Shown: piece by piece, positions 7,576 to 16,936 of the stretch
How positions within the stretch are numbered: the first letter of the stretch is position 1
Layout of the letters: every line of letters starts with the position of its first letter
Source: Pseudogracilibacillus sp037072025
GTDB lineage: Bacteria; Bacillota; Bacilli; Bacillales; Amphibacillaceae
DNA length: 64,000 nt
NCBI RefSeq assembly: GCF_037072025.1
Contig: NZ_JAXHDD010000005.1
Coordinates: forward strand, 62,001-126,000
Direction of reading: 5' to 3'
Notes under the pieces: generated by a model
Told to the model about the DNA's origin: nothing
Database searches by the model: none
Seen by the model: the letters and a program-made list of their open reading frames with translations, nothing else
Program-made: the position numbers and the translations under genes

Positions 7576-8798
7576 TGGATGTACGAAAAGTTCGTGAACA
7601 ATTCCCCATTTTGGATCAAGAAGTAAATGGCCACCCTTTAGTGTATCTCGATTCTTCGGCAACTGCTCAAAAACCAATTAAAGTAATTGAAGCAGTCAAT
7701 AATTATTATCGGCAAACGAATTCAAACGTTCACCGGGGTGTTCATACTCTCGGTTCTCAAGCGACTGATTTATATGAAGGAGCAAGAGATAAAGTAAGAC
7801 GTTTTATTAACGCAAGAAGTACTGCGGAAATTATCTTTAATCGCGGAACGACAACTGGTATAAACGTTGTTGCACAAAGTTACGGATTGCAAAATGTAAC
7901 GGCTGAAGATGAAATTGTTATTACTCCAATGGAACACCATAGTAATATAATACCTTGGCAACAAGTGGCTAAAAAAACCGGTGCTACATTAAAATATATT
8001 CCATTACAAGAAGATGGCACTATTTCTCTTGAAGATGTAAAGGAAACAGTGACAAATAAAACAAAGATTGTTGCTATTGCACATGTTTCAAATGTTTTAG
8101 GAACAATTAATCCAATTAAAGAGATTGCGAAAATTGCGCATGAAAATGGTGCAGTGATCGTTGTAGATGGAGCGCAGAGTGCACCACATCTTAAAATTGA
8201 TGTTCAAGACTTGGATTGTGATTTTTACGCTTTTTCCGGACACAAAATGGGTGCTCCTACGGGAATAGGTGTATTATATGGTAAGGAAGAACTTTTAGAG
8301 AAAATGGAGCCGGTCGAATTCGGCGGAGAAATGATTGATTTTGTTGAAAAATATGATTCTACCTGGAAAGAGCTACCATGGAAATTTGAAGGTGGGACAC
8401 CAATCATTGCTGGAGCAATTGGTCTTGGCGCAGCAATCGACTTTCTTTCGGACATTGGAATGGAGAATATTTTGCAGCATGAAGAAAAATTAGCAAAATA
8501 TGCACTTGAACGGTTAAGTGAAATAGATGGTCTTACCATTTATGGACCTACAAAACGCGCAGCCTTAGTCACGTTTAATCTAGATGATGTTCATCCACAT
8601 GATGTCTCAACTGTTTTGGACACAGAAGGTATTGCCATTCGTGCAGGCCACCATTGTGCGCAAGTTTTAATGAAACACTTAAATGTCTCAGCAACTGCAA
8701 GGGCAAGTATGTATTTGTATAATACAGAAGAAGATATTGATCGTTTAGCCGAAGGTCTGGTGAAAACAAAGGAGTATTTTGGGAATGTCGCATTTTAA
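7575..8798 (+). CDS. sufS: Cysteine desulfurase SufS
   Basis: A 407-residue class V PLP enzyme (group II desulfurase) that takes sulfur from L-cysteine as an enzyme persulfide. The PLP lysine is in FSGHKMGAPTG (about residue 225) and the persulfide cysteine is in RAGHHCAQ (about residue 361); the N-terminal LDSSATAQKP and SNVHRGVHTLG segments are typical. It works with SufU, which starts inside its 3' end. Confidence 0.97.
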   Translation: MDVRKVREQFPILDQEVNGHPLVYLDSSATAQKPIKVIEAVNNYYRQTNSNVHRGVHTLGSQATDLYEGARDKVRRFINARSTAEIIFNRGTTTGINVVAQSYGLQNVTAEDEIVITPMEHHSNIIPWQQVAKKTGATLKYIPLQEDGTISLEDVKETVTNKTKIVAIAHVSNVLGTINPIKEIAKIAHENGAVIVVDGAQSAPHLKIDVQDLDCDFYAFSGHKMGAPTGIGVLYGKEELLEKMEPVEFGGEMIDFVEKYDSTWKELPWKFEGGTPIIAGAIGLGAAIDFLSDIGMENILQHEEKLAKYALERLSEIDGLTIYGPTKRAALVTFNLDDVHPHDVSTVLDTEGIAIRAGHHCAQVLMKHLNVSATARASMYLYNTEEDIDRLAEGLVKTKEYFGNVAF

Positions 8799-9213
8799 TT
8801 TAGACACATTATACCGACAAGTCATCATGGATCACTATAAACATCCACGAAATCGTGGAACTTTTGAAGATGAATCACTAACAGTTGAAATGAATAACCC
8901 AACATGTGGAGATCGCATATTTTTACAATTTAAACTAGATAGTGATGTTGTGGAAGATGTGAGATTTACAGGTGAAGGTTGTTCGATCAGTTTAGCTTCA
9001 GCCTCAATGATGACCCAAGCAATAAAAGGCAAGAAAATAGATGAAGCATTAAAAATGTCAAATTTATTTTCAAAAATGATGTTAGGCGAAGAAGTTGACA
9101 TAGAAGCATTTGGTTTAGAAGATATCGAAGCATTGCAAGGAGTATCCAATTTTCCAGCACGAATTAAATGTGCAACACTTGCTTGGAAAGCGATGGAGAA
9201 GGTAAGCAAATAA
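8785..9213 (+). CDS. sufU: Zinc-dependent sulfurtransferase SufU
   Basis: A 142-residue IscU-like protein of the SufU subgroup. It carries Zn and accepts sulfur from SufS for transfer to SufBCD. The Zn ligands are visible in NPTCGD, GEGCSISLASAS and RIKCATLAW. ATG 8785 is preferred because AAAGGAG lies 10 bp upstream and MSHFNLDTLYRQV is the family N-terminus; an in-frame TTG lies two codons earlier. It overlaps sufS by 14 bases. Confidence 0.96.
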   Translation: MSHFNLDTLYRQVIMDHYKHPRNRGTFEDESLTVEMNNPTCGDRIFLQFKLDSDVVEDVRFTGEGCSISLASASMMTQAIKGKKIDEALKMSNLFSKMMLGEEVDIEAFGLEDIEALQGVSNFPARIKCATLAWKAMEKVSK

Positions 9214-9384
9214 ACTACCCGAGTTGCTTGAAATTTGCTACAAATAAAGTAGGAACTGTTGTTATACGTGAGTTGGGACAAGCGAAAGCACAGTCCAAAG
9301 ATGAGATACCTTTAACCAGTGGGCAATAAGAAAGTTGTATTCTTTCTCACAGCTTTCGAAAAAAACTTAAGGAGGTTTTTTAAA

Positions 9385-10782
9385 ATGGCGAAAGAAATGC
9401 CAAATATTGGCGAATATAAATATGGGTTCCGTGACCGAGATGTATCTGTCTTTCGTACGGAAAGAGGGCTTACAAAAAAAGTAGTTGAAGAAATATCGCG
9501 TATGAAAAATGAGCCTGAGTGGATGCTAGAAGAACGCCTTAAAGCGTTGGATATTTTTTATAAAAAACCGATGCCTCAGTGGGGTGGAGACTTATCAGAA
9601 CTCGATTTCGATGAGATTATTTACTATGTTAAACCTTCTGAGCGACAAGGTAGATCTTGGGATGAAGTACCTGAAGAAATCAAACAAACTTTTGATCGTT
9701 TAGGTATTCCTGAAGCTGAACAAAAATACCTTGCTGGTGTTTCCGCTCAGTATGAATCAGAAGTAGTATATCAAAGTTTAGAAAAAGATTTAGAAGAATT
9801 AGGAATTATTTTCTCTGATACCGATTCTGCACTTCAAGAGCATGAAGAAATATTTAAAGAGTATTTTGGAAAAGTAGTTCCAGCGTCAGATAATAAATTC
9901 GCTGCCCTAAATACGGCGGTATGGTCTGGTGGGTCATTTATCTACGTGCCAAAAGGTGTGGAAGCAAAAGCACCGCTACAAGCATATTTCCGAATTAACT
10001 CCGAGAATATGGGGCAATTTGAAAGAACGCTCATTATCGTAGATGAAGGTGCATCTGTTCACTATGTAGAAGGATGTACTGCACCAGTATATACGACAAA
10101 CTCCCTTCATAGTGCAGTTGTGGAAATTTTTGTAAAAAAAGACGCTACATGCCGTTATACGACCATTCAAAACTGGGCAAATAACGTTTACAATTTAGTA
10201 ACAAAACGAGCTACATGTGAAGCGAATGCAACAATGGAATGGATCGATGGTAATATGGGATCTAAATTAACGATGAAGTATCCGTCAGTCCTATTACGTG
10301 GAGAAGGTGCACGAGGTACAACTATTTCGATTGCCTTAGCTGGAAAAGGTCAACACCAAGATGCAGGAGCTAAAATGTATCATTTAGCACCAAACACATC
10401 ATCTTCTATCGTTTCAAAATCAATTTCGAAACATGGAGGAAAAGTATCGTATCGCGGTATTGTTCACTTCGGTCGTAAAGCAGATGGAGCACGTGCCAAT
10501 ATTGAATGTGACACGCTCATTATGGATAACGAATCAACTTCAGATACCATTCCATATAATGAAATTTACAATGATAATATTTCACTTGAACACGAGGCAA
10601 AAGTTTCAAAAGTATCAGAAGAACAACTTTTCTATCTCATGAGTAGAGGTTTAGAAGAGCAAGAAGCAACAGATATGATCGTTATGGGCTTCATCGAGCC
10701 ATTCACAAGAGAACTTCCAATGGAATATGCAGTTGAAATGAACCGTTTAATTTCGATGGAAATGGAAGGTAGTATCGGATAA
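9385..10782 (+). CDS. sufB: Fe-S cluster scaffold protein SufB
   Basis: A 465-residue SufB, the scaffold subunit that carries the nascent cluster. Family marks are IPEAEQKYLAGV near residue 108, the cysteine-containing VEGCTAPVYTTNSLH near 230, and DTIPYNEIYNDNISLEHEAK near the C-terminus. ATG 9385 has AAGGAGG 10 bp upstream; the frame is open further upstream but without a ribosome site. It is separated from sufU by 171 bp, unusually long within this tight operon, and is followed by a terminator next to the prophage remnant. Confidence 0.97.
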   Translation: MAKEMPNIGEYKYGFRDRDVSVFRTERGLTKKVVEEISRMKNEPEWMLEERLKALDIFYKKPMPQWGGDLSELDFDEIIYYVKPSERQGRSWDEVPEEIKQTFDRLGIPEAEQKYLAGVSAQYESEVVYQSLEKDLEELGIIFSDTDSALQEHEEIFKEYFGKVVPASDNKFAALNTAVWSGGSFIYVPKGVEAKAPLQAYFRINSENMGQFERTLIIVDEGASVHYVEGCTAPVYTTNSLHSAVVEIFVKKDATCRYTTIQNWANNVYNLVTKRATCEANATMEWIDGNMGSKLTMKYPSVLLRGEGARGTTISIALAGKGQHQDAGAKMYHLAPNTSSSIVSKSISKHGGKVSYRGIVHFGRKADGARANIECDTLIMDNESTSDTIPYNEIYNDNISLEHEAKVSKVSEEQLFYLMSRGLEEQEATDMIVMGFIEPFTRELPMEYAVEMNRLISMEMEGSIG

Positions 10783-10786
10783 TACC

Positions 10787-11609
10787 CTAAACCCTTGTCA
10801 CAATTGCGTTTGTGGCGAGGGTTATTTTCTGTTTTCCTCTTTCGTGCCACATTGAGTTTAAATGATTGCTTATTTTGTCCAATTCCGATGACTCATATTG
10901 TGGCGTAATATCTAAATATGTGTCAGATGTAGTTTGTATGGATCCATGTCCTAAACGTTTTGAAATATACAATAAATCTGCACCAGCTTCTAAAGATAAT
11001 ACAGCATGACTATGTCTAAACCCATGTGTTCCTTTATATTCAACTCCCGCATCAAAACAATGATTTTTTATCATGTCGCGTAGTAGATGGTGTCATGTAG
11101 TTACCATTGTAAGTTTGAAAAATAATCATGTCCTTATTACGAATAAATTTTTCATGTTTCAATATCATCTTATTTTGCAGTCTTCTGAAATCTGATAATA
11201 ATTCCACTATGTTCTTGTCTAATTCAATATTTCGATATGAGGGATTGTTTTTTAGGGTTGAAATAGTTAACCTGTTGTTATCATCTCTTGATGTCTGTTT
11301 ATTAACATCCAACCTATTCTGTTGAACGTCACTCCATTTTAAAGCTAATGCTTCACTAATTCGTAACCCTGTTCTAGACAAAAAATACACCAAAACATAA
11401 TAAACATTATACTCTGAAAATCGTTGCGGCTTATACTCACTTAAATAATCGAGCAAAATATTTAAATCATCAAAATTGTAGTATTTAATATCTTTTTTGA
11501 CATTCACCGTTTTATGTCTCGGTAAAGTAATTTTTTCTGCTGGATTTTTATTTAAGATTTCCAAATTATAAACAGCATAATTGAAAATTTCTTTTAATGT
11601 AATTAGATA
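10787..11609 (-). pseudogene. Tyrosine recombinase (phage integrase), 5'-truncated and frameshifted
   Basis: Two overlapping frames on the minus strand make one integrase catalytic domain. The first contains the Arg motif SRTGLRISEALALKW and the second HGFRHSHAVL (HxxR), LGHGSIQTTSDTY and the nucleophile Tyr. The break is near 11065-11075, where STTRH passes to MIKNHCFD one base out of frame. Upstream coding similarity (IFNYAVYNLEILNKNP, end of the core-binding domain) stops about 11609 at the hairpin 11616-11650, so the N-terminal domain is missing. The last dozen codons run into the sufB terminator. Confidence 0.88.
10790..10823 (+). terminator. Terminator of sufCDSUB
   Basis: AACCCTTGTCACA pairs with TGTGGCGAGGGTT (13 positions with G-U pairs), followed by a short T run. 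The same bases encode the last codons of the integrase remnant on the other strand. Confidence 0.8.
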
Positions 11610-11615
11610 TTTTTT

Positions 11616-11650
11616 AAAAATGCACTCATATTAATTATGGGTGCATTTTT
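11616..11650. terminator. Bidirectional terminator hairpin beside the integrase remnant
   Basis: AAAAATGCACTCAT (11616-11629) pairs with ATGGGTGCATTTTT (11637-11650). The A-tract and T-tract at its ends let it act in both directions. It abuts the truncated 5' end of the integrase. Confidence 0.8.
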
Positions 11651-11713
11651 CATTGAAAATATTTACCAACTCTATCATAATTGTACCTATACATAATTAT
11701 GGAGGTTGGTAGT

Positions 11714-12313
11714 GTGAGAAAATATTTGTTTGTTATTTATAGTTCGTTATTAATCTTGTCTGCTTGTGGATTTTCAAATGAATCGGAAGAGACAAATGCA
11801 GGTGAAACGGAAGAAGAGGTTAATAACGAAAACGCAGAAAATAATGAGGATTCCAATGAAATCAATCGTGACAATGTGAATAGTGGTGTGATGAAACTTG
11901 GTGATACAGGGCTTGTAGACGATGAACTTGGACAGTATGAAATTACGCCAACAAGTGTTGAAATATTTACGGAAAGAGATGGAATTATACCTAATAATGA
12001 TGATGAAGTGTTTGTATTAATTGACTATACAGTCGAATTTTTAAGTGATGAGGCATTTGAGGAAGAAGATATCCTAGGTATCCGTTTATTATTGAAAAAT
12101 ACACAAGGGAATGAAGTTACTGAAATCTCCTATTATGATTATGAATTTGTTGATAGAATAACAGGAACAATTGAACCGGGAGAATCGTATGATAGCCAAA
12201 TGTTGTTCGAAATTCCAGAATCAGAGTCATCTGAATATACTTTACATTTTGGGTCCTACTCAGCCGACGTTGAAGATGCAGAATGGTTTTTTACAGAAGA
12301 TGAAGCGAAGTAG
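11714..12313 (+). CDS. Lipoprotein with acidic linker and a DUF4352/DUF5067-like domain
   Basis: A 199-residue putative lipoprotein. GTG 11714 follows GGAGG by 9 bp; the signal MRKYLFVIYSSLLILSACG ends in the lipobox LSAC. A Glu/Asn-rich linker of about 45 residues follows, then a beta-rich domain (ITPTSVEIFTERDG, FVLIDYTVEFLS, GTIEPGESYDSQMLFEIP) resembling the immunoglobulin-like DUF4352/DUF5067 family of Gram-positive surface lipoproteins. The family assignment is tentative and the function unknown. It lies among prophage debris with its own ribosome site and is probably cargo. Confidence 0.7.
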   Translation: MRKYLFVIYSSLLILSACGFSNESEETNAGETEEEVNNENAENNEDSNEINRDNVNSGVMKLGDTGLVDDELGQYEITPTSVEIFTERDGIIPNNDDEVFVLIDYTVEFLSDEAFEEEDILGIRLLLKNTQGNEVTEISYYDYEFVDRITGTIEPGESYDSQMLFEIPESESSEYTLHFGSYSADVEDAEWFFTEDEAK

Positions 12314-12391
12314 GGGAATTGTGGTATAACAATTTGATAAATATTACCAACTATCCGATAATGTAAATAACATATTAGGCGGTTGGTAGAA

Positions 12392-13060
12392 ATGCCTGAA
12401 AAAAGTAAAGAGAAAAAACCAATTTTTTAAAAATGGTGGTTTTGGGTTATAGCCATTTTGATTATTGGTAGTTGGATTGTAGGTGGCGAAGGCTCTACTT
12501 CAGAAGATAAAGAAAAAGTAGAAACTGTCGACAAGCAAGTAGAAGCTGAAAAAAAGGAAAAAGACGATAAAAAAGAAGAAAAAACCAAAAAAGAGGAAAA
12601 GAAAAAAGCCGAAGAAGAAAGAAAGAGTAATAGAACTGTTGATGAGGCAATAGAAGAAGATAACGATAATGTGGATAAGGCAACATTGAAAGATGGAACA
12701 CTTACTCTTGTGGGTGAAGGTAAAACAACATTCAGTGAAAACACATTGTTTATGTCAGTATACGATATGTTCGAAGCAATGCATGAAGGTTTCAAAGATG
12801 AAAATGTTAAAGAAGTTTACATAGAATTAACAACAACAATGGTAGATCAAAAGGGAAATGAATCTGTAGAACCAGTAATAAAATATAACTATAGCAGAGA
12901 ATCATTTGAAGAATTAAACTATGATAACTTTTCCGATATGGCTTATAGTGAAGAATGGCGTATATTGACAGAGGCGGATTATTATTATATTCATCCTGGT
13001 ATCTATAAGAATTTAAAAGATAAATATACAGATCACGTAAATGTAGAGGGTTTTAAATAA
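12392..13060 (+). pseudogene. Membrane-anchored, Lys/Glu-rich protein interrupted by an in-frame stop
   Basis: ATG 12392 begins MPEKSKEKKPIF, then TAA at 12428-12430 interrupts the frame, which continues at once as KWWFWVIAILIIGSWIVGG (a membrane anchor), a highly charged coiled region (about residues 30-80) and a C-terminal domain ending at 13060. An AAA-to-TAA change would explain the stop. Restarting at TTG 12458 would lose half of the anchor and has no ribosome site. Similar anchor-linker-domain proteins occur beside DUF5067 lipoproteins. The cause could be a real mutation or a sequence error. Confidence 0.65.
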
Positions 13061-13067
13061 AATTATA

Positions 13068-13092
13068 AGACATCCAGTTGGGTGTCTTTTTA
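13068..13092 (+). terminator. Terminator after the membrane-anchored gene
   Basis: AGACATCC (13068-13075) pairs with GGGTGTCT (13080-13087), followed by T4-A-TT. Confidence 0.8.
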
Positions 13093-13133
13093 TTATGAAT
13101 TATGGGGAGGTAGGTGCAATGTGAAATGGCGAA

Positions 13134-13585
13134 GTGAATCTGACTAATGTTATAGCGCCTGCTTTCTACGAGTTACATCATGAAGTTAAGCAAAATATGA
13201 ATCATGAGTATTGGCTAAAAGGTGGACGTGGATCCACTAAATCTACGTTTGCAAGTGTGGAGATACTAATCGGTATGTTGAGTGACGCTGATGCGAATGC
13301 AGTCGTTTTCAGGCGTTATCAAAACGTATTAAGGGAAACGGTCTTTGGTCAATTTGAATGGAGTGCCAACAAGTTAGGAATAGCGCACACATTAAAATTT
13401 CAAGTGTCACCTATGCAGATTATTTTCCCGACCGGACAAAAAATAGTATTTAAAGCTGCAGACAATCCTAGAAAATTAAAATCCGTTAACTTAGGCCGGG
13501 GGTATAATTAAATATGCTTGGTTTGAAAGGGTTATTGGAAATGAAAAATACAAAGGAACGCATTATGTATTCTTGGAGGAATACG
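13134..13585 (+). pseudogene. Phage terminase large subunit, N-terminal fragment with frameshift
   Basis: GTG 13134 starts a PBSX-type terminase: FYELHHEVKQNMNHEYWLKGG, the ATPase P-loop KGGRGSTKST near residue 31, and VVFRRYQNVLRETVFGQFEW. The frame stops at GRGYN* (13511). Removing one base continues GRGYIKYAWFE, the expected terminase sequence, followed by RVIGNEKYKGTHYVFLEEYDE and a stop near 13588. So there is a frameshift and, after AWFE, a deletion of most of the protein including the nuclease domain. Not functional for packaging. Confidence 0.85.
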
Positions 13586-13747
13586 ATGAGTAAAAAAGAC
13601 GATTTATTCTCTCATCCCCGTTGGCATGATCCGCCTAAAGGTGAAACGATTGGTAAAGTTGAATTTACTGAAGAGGAGAAAAGAGAGAACAAACGAAAAA
13701 TTGATAAGGTGATGGAAAAGGTTAAACGTCAACAAGATGACGGCTAA
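13586..13747 (+). CDS. Small hydrophilic phage-type protein
   Basis: A 53-residue protein starting at ATG 13586, which has TTGGAGGA 8 bp upstream. It is charged and helical in its second half (EEEKRENKRKIDKVMEKVKRQQ). No family is recognised. It lies between the terminase remnant and another broken phage gene, and may itself be a remnant. Confidence 0.5.
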   Translation: MSKKDDLFSHPRWHDPPKGETIGKVEFTEEEKRENKRKIDKVMEKVKRQQDDG

Positions 13748-13795
13748 GCAAAATTAGTTAGGTGCTATTTTATGCGGTTTTAAGGAGGTGTAATA

Positions 13796-14090
13796 ATGGC
13801 TAAATATCGTAAGAAACCAGTTATTATCGAAGCTGTTAAGCTCACTTGGGAAAACTGGGGCAAAGTATGCGAGTTTATTACCCTGCCCTGGGGTGAAGAT
13901 GGGGTACATGGGTGTTATTCTGATGAAGGTGTTGAATAGTGACAGCGGTGAAAGAATAGGTCTAGTTATCCCTACACTTGAAGGTGATATGCTTGCAGTT
14001 GAAAATGACTACATTATTAAAGGTGTGAATGGTGAGTTTTATCCATGCAAGCCTGATATATTTGAAAAAACATATGAATTAGTTGAGTAA
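13796..14090 (+). pseudogene. Small phage protein with frameshift
   Basis: ATG 13796 (AAGGAGGTG upstream) starts MAKYRKKPVIIEAVKLTWEN, a typical N-terminus of a small conserved phage protein. The frame stops at TAG near 13937, but the next frame continues with IGLVIPTLEGDMLAVENDYI and GVNGEFYPCKPDIFEKTYE, the conserved C-terminal half. One base change near 13930 would restore about 98 residues. Function in the family is unknown. Confidence 0.75.
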
Positions 14091-14125
14091 CATGCACCGA
14101 GCAGACAAGCATTAGGTGCTTTTCT

Positions 14126-14266
14126 TATGCCCAAAACTGCTCATGGCGTCAAAAGGTGCAAGGCTGGCATTAGTTGATACGGTTGCAATGCCTAATTACT
14201 TTAAGCCATTATAGGTTTATTTTTTATGCCCAAAACATGCCTAAGGCTTTAAACTGTGCAAGGATT
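14126..14266 (+). repeat. Imperfect direct repeat before the scaffold gene
   Basis: TTATGCCCAAAAC followed about 25 bp later by GTGCAAGG occurs twice, starting near 14126 and 14225. The two halves share the ends but differ in the middle. This lies in a 200-bp non-coding gap between two phage genes. Function unknown. Confidence 0.5.
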
Positions 14267-14304
14267 ATACAGACAACAAAGTCTATAAAAAAGGAGATTC
14301 CAAA

Positions 14305-15021
14305 ATGACTAATGATGAAAATAAAAAGATAGCAGAAGAAACACCTTATACAGTAGCAGACATTGCTTCAAGTTTTATGAGCAGAGCTGAAAGAGGTTTA
14401 CCGCTTAATTTACAATTCTTTGCTGAACAAGATGATGATCCTGGTGACAATCCAGCCGATGATCCACAAGATGATGATCCGAAAGATGACGATCTATCAA
14501 ACGATGATCCGAAAGATGATGACAAGCCAAAGTTTACACAAAAACAGTTAGACAAGATTGTCCAAGACCGTGTTAATCGTCTCGAAAAAGATAAGCAGGA
14601 TGCCATTGATGAAGCTAAAAAGCTTGCTAAGATGAATGCTGACGAAAAACGTCAATATGAGTTAGAAAAGCTTCAACGTGAAAATGAAGAGTTGAAAGCA
14701 GCTCAAAATCGTTTTGAACTCGGCAAAGAAGCAACAAAAATGTTATCCGCTTCAGGCATTACGGCAACAGATGAAATACTTGATTTTGTTGTACGTGAAG
14801 ATGCAGAAAAGACCAATGAGGCTGTTAAAGCTTTTAGTGCCCTCGTGGATAAGATTTCAGATGAACGTATGAAAGAAAAGCTAAAAGGAAAACCACCAAA
14901 GACTCAAACCCAACAGAATGGCTTTAAGAATCCGTTTAGCAAGGAGCACCGTAATCTTACAGAACAGGCTAGAATCTTCTGTCTTTTTTTAGCTATCTAT
15001 ATACAGACCAACTTTCATTAA
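14305..15021 (+). pseudogene. Phage capsid scaffolding protein (DUF4355 type), 3'-truncated
   Basis: ATG 14305 (AAGGAG upstream) encodes a protein with the characteristic LPLNLQFFAE motif near residue 32, an Asp/Pro-rich low-complexity stretch at about 44-75, a long coiled coil (FTQKQLDKIVQDRVNRLEKD onward) and a conserved C-terminal NPFSKEH-NLTEQARI segment. After ARIF near 14972 the sequence becomes unrelated hydrophobic residues to the stop at 15021, so the true C-terminus has been lost at the prophage right junction. In intact phages this gene lies before the major capsid gene, absent here. Confidence 0.8.
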
Positions 15022-15470
15022 TTCGGCAAAAGAATAATCAAATGCGTCCACCATTAAAAAATGTGTATGTAAAGAATAACAGACATTTCAAGTCCAACCT
15101 ATGTCAAAATCAGATAATCCAGTCTTATGAATCATTTCTTAGATATACTTTTTTATAAGAATTGATTTGATTCATTTTCCATACCCGTAATGATTTATTT
15201 TCCATCCCTTTTATAGGAACGTTCGCTTCTATTATACAATGAAAAATAAAAATAATTAAAAAACTAGGCATTCACCAAGCCTTTGGGCGAATGTCTTAGT
15301 TGCGCTCTCGATTCTAAGCTTCACGATCGTGATATCGAATTGCTATTATATCCTTTCTTTTCACTCCCATAAATCCTAATTTGTTTAACAATTCAACAAC
15401 ATAGTGATAGAAAGATCTCGACTGTTTGCCGGCCATTAATTATTTAATGATGAATCATAAAATACTAAAA
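15022..15470. other. Non-coding gap at the right prophage border
   Basis: AT-rich sequence without a supported gene. It holds an imperfect inverted repeat at about 15261-15301 (AACTAGGCATTC against GAATGTCTTAGTT) without a clear T tract, which may be a terminator or the scar of an element end. Nothing else recognisable. Confidence 0.5.
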
Positions 15471-15743
15471 CTAAATTTTATCGACTTCAGATTTTAAGTT
15501 AGATAATTCATTTTTCAGATCATCAATTTGCTGCTGCATCAATTGAAGTTGTTTATTTTGTTCTTCTTGCTGTTGTTGCTGCTGAGCATCGGAGGCTATT
15601 AGTTCTTCTAACGATATTACTTCTGAAATAGTTGAGATGGCATCACCTATTGTGCTTATAGCAGATCCAACTACTGCGAGTTTAGCGGCTATATTTAAGG
15701 TCTCCGTACTATTTTGGTCATTTTTTATGTCGTTTTGATACAT
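15471..15743 (-). CDS. Small Gln-rich coiled-coil protein, unknown
   Basis: A 90-residue protein starting at ATG 15743 with TAGGAGCG 9 bp upstream. Residues 18-50 form a small hydrophobic helix with a repeated pattern (GSAISTIGDAISTISEVISLEE), followed by a run of glutamines (about 55-75) and a coiled coil LQLMQQQIDDLKNELSNLKSE. No family is recognised. It stands alone on the minus strand between the prophage remnant and yunE, is probably accessory, and has no visible terminator. Confidence 0.6.
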   Translation of the reverse strand: MYQNDIKNDQNSTETLNIAAKLAVVGSAISTIGDAISTISEVISLEELIASDAQQQQQQEEQNKQLQLMQQQIDDLKNELSNLKSEVDKI

Positions 15744-16092
15744 AATCTTCGCTCCTAGTGAGTTGCCAATGTTTATTTGTACTGACTGTTACAGTTATTT
15801 TATGCATGATGTCGCTTCTAGGTGAAAGAATTAAATAAATAGACAATGTAAGCAAATGAACATTTTAAATAACAATAATGTGTTTTGTTTAAAAAGTAAG
15901 TTGGGATATATAGCAGTTTTACAGTAATTTATTTACGCGATGGAATTCGAAAAACTAAAGATAAATTCAGCATCCCACTTCGGGTTGTCCTTTCTCAGAC
16001 AATTATTTTGAATCTTTGACTTTCGATATGCTTTCCTAGTAAACGTTTCTAATGGGTGTTACTATAATACATACGAATAATTTAAAGGGTTA
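15744..16092. other. Non-coding gap before yunE
   Basis: AT-rich. It should contain the promoter of the Q-rich gene on the left and of yunE on the right. No motif is strong enough to place. Confidence 0.4.
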
Positions 16093-16920
16093 GTGATTAA
16101 CTTGGTCATAATAATATCATTATTAATTGGGTTTATATCAGCTTTTGTTGGAAGCTTGGTAGGTCTAGGTGGGGGAATAATTTTTGTACCTGCCATGTTA
16201 TTTTTATATGATAATTTTGCAAGCTTTTCTTGGGCCAATCCACAAGCAATTGTAGGAATCTCGCTTGTTACAATGGTGTTTACAGGCTTGTCGTCTACTT
16301 TAGCTTATTATAAGCTTAAAAGAGTAGATATCAAAACAGGGGTAATTTTCTTAATAGGTAGTATTCCAGGTAGTGTTATTGGATCATGGATTAACACCTT
16401 ACTAGATACAGATGACTTTTCTTTGTATTTCGGAATTTTAATGCTGATTGTTTTTGCAATGATGTTAGTAGATCGTCAAAAATTGATGAAAAATAAACAA
16501 TTGGAAATTAATAAGTATACTAGAACGGTTGAAATTGATGGAGACACGTATCAGTATAATGTTACGTATGTGCCAGCATTTATATTGTCGTTTGCTGTCG
16601 GTGGATTATCGGGTTTATTTGGTATAGGTGGAGGAACAATTAGTGTTCCGGCAATGATTCTTTTCTTTGGGATACCTATTCAAGTCGCAATCGCAACGTC
16701 GATGTTTATGATTTTTTTCATCAGTCTTATCAGTGCGACGACACATATTGTTTTAGGACATATCGTTTGGGCATATGTATTATTTTTTGTAATAGGTTCT
16801 TATATCGGAGGAACAGTAGGTGCCAAAACGAGCAAATTGTTTAAAGGAAAGACGCTCGAATGGATTTTACGGATTGTAATTGTTATTGTTGCGTTACGAT
16901 TAATATGGGAGAGCTTATAA
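16093..16920 (+). CDS. yunE: TauE/SafE-family membrane transporter (YunE-like)
   Basis: A 275-residue integral membrane protein of the TauE/SafE family, anion permeases linked to export of sulfite or sulfoacetate, although the substrate of YunE is not known. It shows the duplicated half: SLVGLGGGIIFVPAM near residue 20 and SGLFGIGGGTISVPAMI near 175, each opening a block of about four membrane helices. The start is GTG 16093 with AAAGGG upstream. yunD follows in 16 bp, so they are likely one operon. Confidence 0.9.
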   Translation: MINLVIIISLLIGFISAFVGSLVGLGGGIIFVPAMLFLYDNFASFSWANPQAIVGISLVTMVFTGLSSTLAYYKLKRVDIKTGVIFLIGSIPGSVIGSWINTLLDTDDFSLYFGILMLIVFAMMLVDRQKLMKNKQLEINKYTRTVEIDGDTYQYNVTYVPAFILSFAVGGLSGLFGIGGGTISVPAMILFFGIPIQVAIATSMFMIFFISLISATTHIVLGHIVWAYVLFFVIGSYIGGTVGAKTSKLFKGKTLEWILRIVIVIVALRLIWESL

Positions 16921-16936
16921 TGGGGAGTATTCATTT

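Larger units (their letters stand above)
10787..14970. mobile_element. Decayed prophage remnant
   Basis: The segment starts at the sufB terminator with an integrase remnant on the minus strand and ends inside a truncated scaffold gene. In between are a terminase fragment and small phage-type genes, mostly broken by frameshifts or deletions. No capsid, portal, tail or lysis genes remain. The position of int at the sufB 3' end suggests integration there. I found no duplicated attachment core at the right end, so the borders are approximate. Confidence 0.75.
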
